Shown: positions 5,962-10,129 of the stretch, in pieces
How positions within the stretch are numbered: the stretch's first letter is position 1
Layout: the number at the start of each line of letters is the position of its first letter
NCBI GenBank assembly: GCA_900552735.1
Contig: USBA01000063.1
Location: forward strand, 1 to 10,129
Source: an uncultured Collinsella sp.
Lineage (GTDB): Bacteria > Actinomycetota > Coriobacteriia > Coriobacteriales > Coriobacteriaceae
DNA: 10,129 nt
Direction of reading: 5' to 3'
Notes under the pieces: model-generated
Databases searched by the model: none
What the model was told of the DNA's origin: nothing
What the model saw: the letters and a program-made list of their open reading frames with translations, nothing else
Position numbers and translations under genes: made by a program

Positions 5962-6434
5962 ATAACCACCCCCGGACGCCACGGATCGACCGTCACTGCG
6001 CGCTCGTGCGACAACTTTGCCGGTGCCCCCAGCGAAACGCCGGCGATGCCGAGCGAGCTCGGCCACGGCTCGTAGCGCATGGTACAGGTATAGGTCCTAA
6101 ACGTGCCGGAGAGCGAAAGCAGACCGCCATCCGATGTCGTCGCACCCTGCTCGCTCGAGACCTCAATCTGCAAGTCATAGCCTTCCATGGCATGTTGGAT
6201 CTGAGCCTGAACGGTCGCGGAGGCATCGATGGAGCTGTCATCGCCCTCCCCGCTCGGCGCCACGGCATGCGCTAGCACGATATCGGGCACCACGCGATCG
6301 AAGCGCGCGACCGCGTCGGCAAAGACCATGACGTTGTACACGATAAGCGCCAGAACCAGCAGGACGGGCGTGACCACGGCCATCTCGACCGTCGCCTGGG
6401 CGCGCTCCTCGCACAGGCGCGTGCGGATGCCCAT
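5958..6434 (-). CDS. TadE-like pseudopilin (second copy)
   Basis: The 158-residue protein has a short cytoplasmic leader, then EERAQATVEMAVVTPVLLVLALIVYNVMVF at about 9-38. This is a class III prepilin motif (Glu five residues after a plausible A13/Q14 cleavage site) followed by one membrane helix. The extracytoplasmic part carries a tail AVTVDPWRPGVVM (146-158), with VDPWRPG resembling the C-terminus of other TadE-like proteins. TadE-type minor pilins are thought to be processed by the Tad prepilin peptidase and to help pilus assembly at the membrane. The ATG at 6434 overlaps the TAA of the TadG-like gene by one base (TAATG), so it is coupled. An extension to 6578 would lie inside the upstream gene. 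The DUF192 gene overlaps its stop. Confidence 0.86.
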   Translation of the reverse strand: MGIRTRLCEERAQATVEMAVVTPVLLVLALIVYNVMVFADAVARFDRVVPDIVLAHAVAPSGEGDDSSIDASATVQAQIQHAMEGYDLQIEVSSEQGATTSDGGLLSLSGTFRTYTCTMRYEPWPSSLGIAGVSLGAPAKLSHERAVTVDPWRPGVVM

Positions 6435-8599
6435 TACGACCCACCGCCCAGGGCACCCGCCAGTGTGGCGACATCGACGGTAAGTGGGATGGAACCGCCG
6501 CCGGGCAGCGGAATCTCCGCAAGCGTGAACACCGTGCCGCTGATGGTGCGCTCGACTTGATATTCCAGCGCCTCGCAAAGCGCCTTGGGGTCGGTCACGC
6601 CCAGCGGAATACTTCGTAGCTTGTCCTGCACTTTAGAAAGACCTGTGATGTCAGACCCCGGGCTCTTGATGACATTGGCGGTGTCGGTCAGTACCGGCTT
6701 TCGTAGGCGCAAGTCGCACGGCTCCAAGCCCAGCGCCGCCACGGACGCCGAAACGGTATCGCCGAGCCACGACGCAATGGAGCCCAACGCACCGCTGCCC
6801 CCTCCCAAGCCATCGATCATCTCGCCCATGAGCTCGTCAGCCGAGCCTTGGATGTCTCCGTATCCCACAAGCAGCCGTCCCCAAACATCCATGACGCCAT
6901 CGAGTACACCGGCAACACCGCCCGAACGCTCCTCCAACGTCGAGAAAAACCGCGAGAGAACGTTGTTCTGCGCCGTCGCGTCATCGGGTGCCAGCACCGC
7001 AGCAGAGATAGCACCGCGCTCGCCAAGCCTGACCGCCGCGTTAAACGAAGAGCTGAGCTCATCGGGGCTCGAAATGGCACCCGAAACCGCAAAGGCGACC
7101 ACGCCATTGCGACCGGGCGGAGCGATACGCGGACGCTCGCCCGAAAGCGCTTTAATGGCCTCGTCAAACGCATTGCCCGCACGGTCAGCCTCGTCCTCGG
7201 TCTGGCGCATGAGCTCGAGCTCTTTGTTGCGGCATTCGACGTAGTCTTCCAGAGCGCCTTTGAACTCATCAAAGTGGTACTCGAAGCCGTTTTCGATAGA
7301 AGTCGAAGGAGCCGCAACGGCGCCGAGCGACGAAACACCAAAATGGCATCTGTTGCATTTGTCCTGCCCGTCATAAGCAGCGACCGAGGCTAGCCCGCCT
7401 GGCGTCCCTTTCTTATAGTTGGGGCAGCTCGTTCCATAATGCAGATACGTTTTGCCATCGTTGGTACTAGTTGGCCACGCCGCATCGGTATAGAGTTCCG
7501 TCGCTCGCACCTCGTCAGTGTTGCGCGGCAACAACGGAATATAGGAAGTGGTCCGGTCTCCGTCTTCGGTTATATATGCGCGATTGACCTCTGCGCTCGC
7601 ATAGGTATAGAACGCCTTGCGCGCCGCCGACTCCGCCTTCGTCTCGACGCTTGAGCCTTGAGGCGCCTCGTTTGCAAGGCGCAAGCGGTAATAGGCCTTC
7701 GCGCGATCGAGCGCCACTTGCGGCTCCCATGTGACGCTCGAGGCATAGTGCGGATTCTCAATATCCGAAAGCTTCGCCAAACTCCTCGCGCGTTCCCACA
7801 TGCATGAGCAACTGCCGACCGAAGCCGGATCCGACCCGCCGCAATCCGCAAGCCAGGCGCGCTCTTTTGCTTTCGCCGTCTCCTCCGAGGCCTTCTGCAG
7901 CTCATCTGCTGCGCGTTCCAGATCTTTCGATGTGTCTTTAATGACATCGGTCGAGATCTCGGACCCCTCGAGCGCAACGAAATCCGACTCGGACGTCCTG
8001 GGCACGGCAAGCGCCGTACCGGTATAGGTCGCACCCTCGGTATCCTGCGCCGACACGGCCTGCGTAGCTCGCGCGGCAACCAGATACGGTAGAGCCGTCT
8101 CGATTTTCTGCAGGCCCTTGGAGGCGCTTTTGGCAAACTTATTGCGCGTTTTAATGATCTCGATCCCCGTGTCGACCATATCGCCCGCGGCAAGCTCGGC
8201 ACCCGGAATAAGGATGGCGACCAAGCCGGTGCCGATCGTGGCAAACCCCGCTAGGCCCAAGCTCAATATGCTCGCATCCACCACTGTCGCAGCCGTATGG
8301 TAGGACGCCACCACATTGGCGCCTGCCAGCGCGCCGCTATCGGCAGCCGCCTGGGTGTCCCCCGCGCGCGACATGCTCCATATCGCCGCCGCCGACGAAA
8401 ACAGCAACGTGAGCACCACCAAGATGACCACCGCAGAGGAGAGCGTGGTATAGGCACCGTCTTCGATAAACAGGTCGATCCCGGCTCGACCCATAAAGCC
8501 GCCTCGCTTGCAGCGAGCACGCGGTCGGCAACGGCCCGCAAGCCCCCTCGTCACCTTCAACAGGCAGCGCTTAATCCCATGCAGCAATCCATGAATCAT
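6434..8599 (-). CDS. Large TadG-like Tad pilus protein with CxxCH motif
   Basis: From the ATG at 8599 the protein has 721 residues. A basic, Arg-rich N-terminus of about 45 residues is followed by EDGAYTTLSSAVVIL and a membrane helix (51-76), then DTQAAADSGALAGANVVAS (81-99). The QaaaDsgALAgA pattern is the hallmark of TadG-type N-terminal regions. A second hydrophobic stretch covers 107-134. The rest is probably extracytoplasmic, with a charged helical, coiled-coil-like part (218-250) and paired Cys: C253, C264/C266, C392, C415/C418, C456, C628 and C675. CNRCH at 415-419 is a CxxCH motif. There is no von Willebrand A domain or MIDAS motif that I can see, unlike many TadG proteins. The start overlaps the upstream TadE-like gene by 29 bases. 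An alternative ATG at 8494 would drop 35 residues. Role in pilus anchoring or assembly is inferred from family and operon. Confidence 0.8.
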   Translation of the reverse strand: MIHGLLHGIKRCLLKVTRGLAGRCRPRARCKRGGFMGRAGIDLFIEDGAYTTLSSAVVILVVLTLLFSSAAAIWSMSRAGDTQAAADSGALAGANVVASYHTAATVVDASILSLGLAGFATIGTGLVAILIPGAELAAGDMVDTGIEIIKTRNKFAKSASKGLQKIETALPYLVAARATQAVSAQDTEGATYTGTALAVPRTSESDFVALEGSEISTDVIKDTSKDLERAADELQKASEETAKAKERAWLADCGGSDPASVGSCSCMWERARSLAKLSDIENPHYASSVTWEPQVALDRAKAYYRLRLANEAPQGSSVETKAESAARKAFYTYASAEVNRAYITEDGDRTTSYIPLLPRNTDEVRATELYTDAAWPTSTNDGKTYLHYGTSCPNYKKGTPGGLASVAAYDGQDKCNRCHFGVSSLGAVAAPSTSIENGFEYHFDEFKGALEDYVECRNKELELMRQTEDEADRAGNAFDEAIKALSGERPRIAPPGRNGVVAFAVSGAISSPDELSSSFNAAVRLGERGAISAAVLAPDDATAQNNVLSRFFSTLEERSGGVAGVLDGVMDVWGRLLVGYGDIQGSADELMGEMIDGLGGGSGALGSIASWLGDTVSASVAALGLEPCDLRLRKPVLTDTANVIKSPGSDITGLSKVQDKLRSIPLGVTDPKALCEALEYQVERTISGTVFTLAEIPLPGGGSIPLTVDVATLAGALGGGS

Positions 8600-9083
8600 A
8601 ATCTCCCTCCAGCCACTCGGGACGCGATCGATACGAGACGTCGACCTTAAGCTCGACATAGCCGTTTTGGCCTGCGCTACCCATAGCCTGCGCAAACGCA
8701 CCAATCACAGGCAGCGGTTTAACCTCGCCGGTAACGGAAACGGACGAGACGCCGCCCGCATCGGCCCGACCAAGCTCGATATCCCACGACAGGGGCCCGC
8801 CGGCATGAAAAATCGAAACGTCGGGAACCGCGGCAAGACGGCGGCGGGTGAACTCCTTGAGGTCTTCGTCGTCCCCCACCGTTGTCGTGGTCATAAGCCG
8901 CGCGGTCTCGGCGGCGGCAGACTCCATGACCGCGCGTGTATAGAGCAGACACACCGGCTGCAGCGCCAACAGAACGAGCGTCAGAAACGTCGGCAGCAGG
9001 AATGCCGCCTCGACCGTAGACTGCGCCCGATCCTCGCGCGCGGCATCAATACAGCACGATGTCCTCAGCGCCCGCAGCGGCAT
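8571..9083 (-). CDS. TadE-like pseudopilin (first copy)
   Basis: The 170-residue protein (from the ATG at 9083) has EDRAQSTVEAAFLLPTFLTLVLLALQPV at about 17-44. This is a class III prepilin motif with A20/Q21 cleavage and Glu at mature position 5, plus one membrane helix. It continues as MESAAAETARLM (53-64), typical of the TadE domain. The C-terminal half is probably extracytoplasmic. TadE proteins are minor pseudopilins of the Tad secretion and pilus system. The start is uncertain: the ATG at 9083 overlaps the preceding gene by 38 bases and lacks a good ribosome site, but no other ATG, GTG or TTG lies between it and the conserved motif. A rare ATT start near 9050 is the alternative. The longer frame to 9326 is rejected because it covers the whole upstream gene. 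Confidence 0.85.
   Translation of the reverse strand: MPLRALRTSCCIDAAREDRAQSTVEAAFLLPTFLTLVLLALQPVCLLYTRAVMESAAAETARLMTTTTVGDDEDLKEFTRRRLAAVPDVSIFHAGGPLSWDIELGRADAGGVSSVSVTGEVKPLPVIGAFAQAMGSAGQNGYVELKVDVSYRSRPEWLEGDYDSWIAAWD
8603..8610 (-). promoter_or_regulatory. Shine-Dalgarno site that sets the TadG-like start
   Basis: GGAGGGAG on the minus strand lies inside the end of the TadE-like gene. Its core GGAGG is six bases before the ATG at 8599. It supports that start over the ATG at 8494, which has only a weak GAGGCGG, and implies coupled translation with the upstream gene. Confidence 0.65.
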
Positions 9084-9264
9084 CGATAACCGATGTCGAG
9101 GCGACGCCGTGAGATGCCGCCCGCTCGACCAGCACCGCCAAGCGCCCATCGGCACCAGCACGCCAAAGCCCCGCGATCGCCAACACGATGGAAAGCAGCG
9201 CCACCGTGACGATGGCGTATTCGACCGTTGCCTGGGCAGATTCCTCACGCAGGACGTCATGCAT
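9046..9264 (-). CDS. Short Flp/TadE-type pilin-like protein
   Basis: The protein has 72 residues: a 10-residue leader MHDVLREESA, then QATVEYAIVTVALLSIVLAIAGLW. The Glu-Tyr pair at 15-16 matches the Flp consensus (Glu at position 5 and Tyr at 6 after processing), followed by a membrane helix. It then has about 37 residues of small, partly helical tail ending in EDIVLY. The segment LREESAQxTxEYAI is shared with the Flp pilin at 9793-10026, so the two look like ancient paralogues. The ATG at 9264 follows the preceding stop by one base, with AAGGAGG nine to ten bases upstream. It may be a minor pilin or a second structural pilin of the Tad fibre. Small size and lack of other domains make a fuller function unclear. 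Confidence 0.85.
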   Translation of the reverse strand: MHDVLREESAQATVEYAIVTVALLSIVLAIAGLWRAGADGRLAVLVERAASHGVASTSVIDAAAGAEDIVLY

Positions 9265-9265
9265 T

Positions 9266-9829
9266 TCACAGTCCCTCCTTTGAGTTCGTTGTCTGCGGGG
9301 TCAGGCGGACCACGCGCAGGCGACACGAAGTATCACCTGCATCCGCGGCAACCGTCACCATATCGACCCAGCCGCGTCCGTCACGCACGATGGCACCCCA
9401 CACGTTACCCTTGATGTCGAGATAGCCGCTCAGAGCAAGTTGCGCCGTGGGCACTTCGCGATAGGCACGCAGCATATCCGCCGCCGCTTCGGTCATCGGT
9501 CGGCACTCGGACCATGCGAGACGAACAGCGACGGCATTGTTTGCAGATGAACCCGTTGCAGCGTCCGCTCGCTCGTCGAGTGCTTGCAAGAACGTTTGCG
9601 CCGTGACGGCGGCATTCGCATCGTCCACGTCTCGCGCATCGTCTATTTGAGACGCCGCAGCCGAACCCGATCCCGCATCCGCGGCAGCCCCTAAACGTTG
9701 TTGCCGTGCTGCGTTAAGCCCCCAAACCGCCACTGCCACCGCCACGACCGCACAGGCGAGCACCAGCAACGCGCCGACGGGACGGGCGCCCTCTACAGGC
9801 TGTTGATGCCCTCGCTGATAGCGCTCCAT
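9266..9829 (-). CDS. Membrane-anchored protein of unknown family inside the Tad operon
   Basis: I do not recognise this 187-residue protein. It has a short cytoplasmic N-terminus, a single membrane helix (about 18-38, GALLVLACAVVAVAVAVWGL), then a low-complexity Ala/Asp linker (45-75). A small predicted globular part follows, with SECRPMTEAAADMLRAY (107-123), LSGYLDIKGNVWGAIVRDGRGWVDMV (133-158) and TSCRLRVVRLTP (167-178). Two extracytoplasmic Cys, C109 and C169, could form a disulfide. There is no lipobox and no AQxTxE prepilin motif. The ATG at 9829 lies within the pilin gene (37-base overlap) and has only a distant AAGG. It stops one base before the next pilin-like start. Its place between two pilin genes suggests a pilus assembly or surface role, by inference only. 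Confidence 0.78.
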   Translation of the reverse strand: MERYQRGHQQPVEGARPVGALLVLACAVVAVAVAVWGLNAARQQRLGAAADAGSGSAAASQIDDARDVDDANAAVTAQTFLQALDERADAATGSSANNAVAVRLAWSECRPMTEAAADMLRAYREVPTAQLALSGYLDIKGNVWGAIVRDGRGWVDMVTVAADAGDTSCRLRVVRLTPQTTNSKEGL

Positions 9830-10026
9830 AAATCTTGGACCTTGCCCTTAAATGCGACGATGGCAATGATGGCAATCACCACGAGCACACCGACTAGGAT
9901 GGCGTACTCGGTGGTGCCCTGCGCGCTCTCCTCCCGCAGCAGTTCTTCGGCACGCTGGCGAGCGTGAATTGGCTGGCAAAACGCCAAGCTCCAGACCTTG
10001 CCAACAACGTCAGTCATCGTATTCAT
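9793..10026 (-). CDS. flp: Flp-type major pilin precursor
   Basis: The protein has 77 residues: a cytoplasmic leader of about 35 residues, then REESAQGTTEYAILVGVLVVIAIIAIVAF. Cleavage between A35 and Q36 would put Glu40-Tyr41 at mature positions 5 and 6, as in Flp pilins. The mature protein would be about 42 residues: a hydrophobic helix and a short tail, FKGKVQDLWSAISEGINSL (59-77), very typical of Flp1-type pilins. Flp subunits form the Tad type IVc pilus fibre after processing by a TadV/CpaA-type peptidase. The ATG at 10026 has GGAGGA five bases upstream; a second ATG three codons later is possible. It begins 10 bases after the TadC-like stop. Direct downstream position to tadC is a common tad arrangement. 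Confidence 0.92.
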   Translation of the reverse strand: MNTMTDVVGKVWSLAFCQPIHARQRAEELLREESAQGTTEYAILVGVLVVIAIIAIVAFKGKVQDLWSAISEGINSL

Positions 10027-10036
10027 GTATTCCTCC

Positions 10037-10129
10037 CTACATCATCCCGCCTGCTCCCAGCAGCGGGCCCAATATGGACAGAAGCAACGCCGGCAAGATG
10101 AGCGTGCCGGTGGGAATCAGCAGCTTGAC
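10037..10129 (-). CDS. TadC/TadB-like (GspF-type) membrane protein, last 30 residues only
   Basis: The window edge cuts this gene. The visible 30 codons end in TAG at 10037 and read VKLLIPTGTLILPALLLSILGPLLGAGGMM (two halves: VKLLIPTGTLILPAL and LLSILGPLLGAGGMM). A KLLxPxxxxxxPAxxxxxLGP tail is characteristic of the C-terminal membrane helix of TadB/TadC platform proteins of the type II secretion F family. Because tadC is usually the last of the pair and the pilin follows after 10 bases, TadC is favoured over TadB. Confidence 0.75.
   Translation of the reverse strand, partial: VKLLIPTGTLILPALLLSILGPLLGAGGMM

Noticed and set aside
8600..8704. N-terminal extension of the TadG-like protein to 8704
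   Set aside because: It reads out of frame through the TadE-like gene, and the strong GGAGGGAG points to 8599.

Overview
The window reads as chromosomal DNA of a GC-rich Gram-positive bacterium. The protein style (RsmA, MetRS, an actinobacterial-type ribbon-helix-helix antitoxin, a compact Tad pilus cluster with TadE/TadG-like proteins) suggests the Coriobacteriia, perhaps Collinsella or a relative. That assignment is inference from protein resemblance; no 16S or other taxonomic marker is present. Every gene I can support lies on the minus strand, so the genes are transcribed from high to low coordinates. The long plus-strand frames are antisense shadows of the GC-rich genes.

Right half (about 10129 down to 5602): the distal part of a Tad (tight adherence) type IVc pilus locus. 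It opens with the last codons of a TadC/GspF-type inner-membrane platform protein. Then come a Flp-type pilin, an anchored extracytoplasmic protein of unknown family, a second very short pilin-like protein, a TadE-like pseudopilin, a large TadG-like protein with a CxxCH motif, another TadE-like pseudopilin, and a DUF192 protein. These genes are tightly packed with overlaps of 1 to 38 bases, so they are probably one translationally coupled operon. Four of the proteins carry the same class III prepilin-type motif, AQxTxE, in front of a hydrophobic helix.

Middle (about 5583 down to 4738): a two-gene toxin-antitoxin-like module. The toxin comes first and overlaps the RHH antitoxin by ATGA. A short inverted repeat lies just upstream. 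The toxin's best start, chosen by Shine-Dalgarno spacing and protein sense, is one frame away from the rest of the gene across an A7 run. Next comes tRNA-Phe(GAA) with a clear promoter and an intrinsic terminator. Beyond the terminator lies an isolated hairpin with 18-bp arms.

Left half (4591 down to 1): a promoter overlapped by a TetR-type palindrome reads into a GH5-like gene, rsmI and metG, which form an apparent operon closed by an intrinsic terminator. rsmA (ksgA) follows only 30 bases after the terminator's U-tract and runs off the window. The GH5-like protein resembles exo-beta-1,3-glucanases (keeping RLP, HxY, GEW and WKTE) but lacks the acid/base Glu of the NEP motif (DTP instead) and the DLH histidine. 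It is probably an altered or non-catalytic member.

The best candidates for new biology are the degenerate GH5 protein co-transcribed with translation genes, the CxxCH-bearing TadG-like protein with its unknown Tad neighbours, and the A7 frame junction in the toxin. I see no CRISPR array, insertion sequence, phage gene or rRNA.
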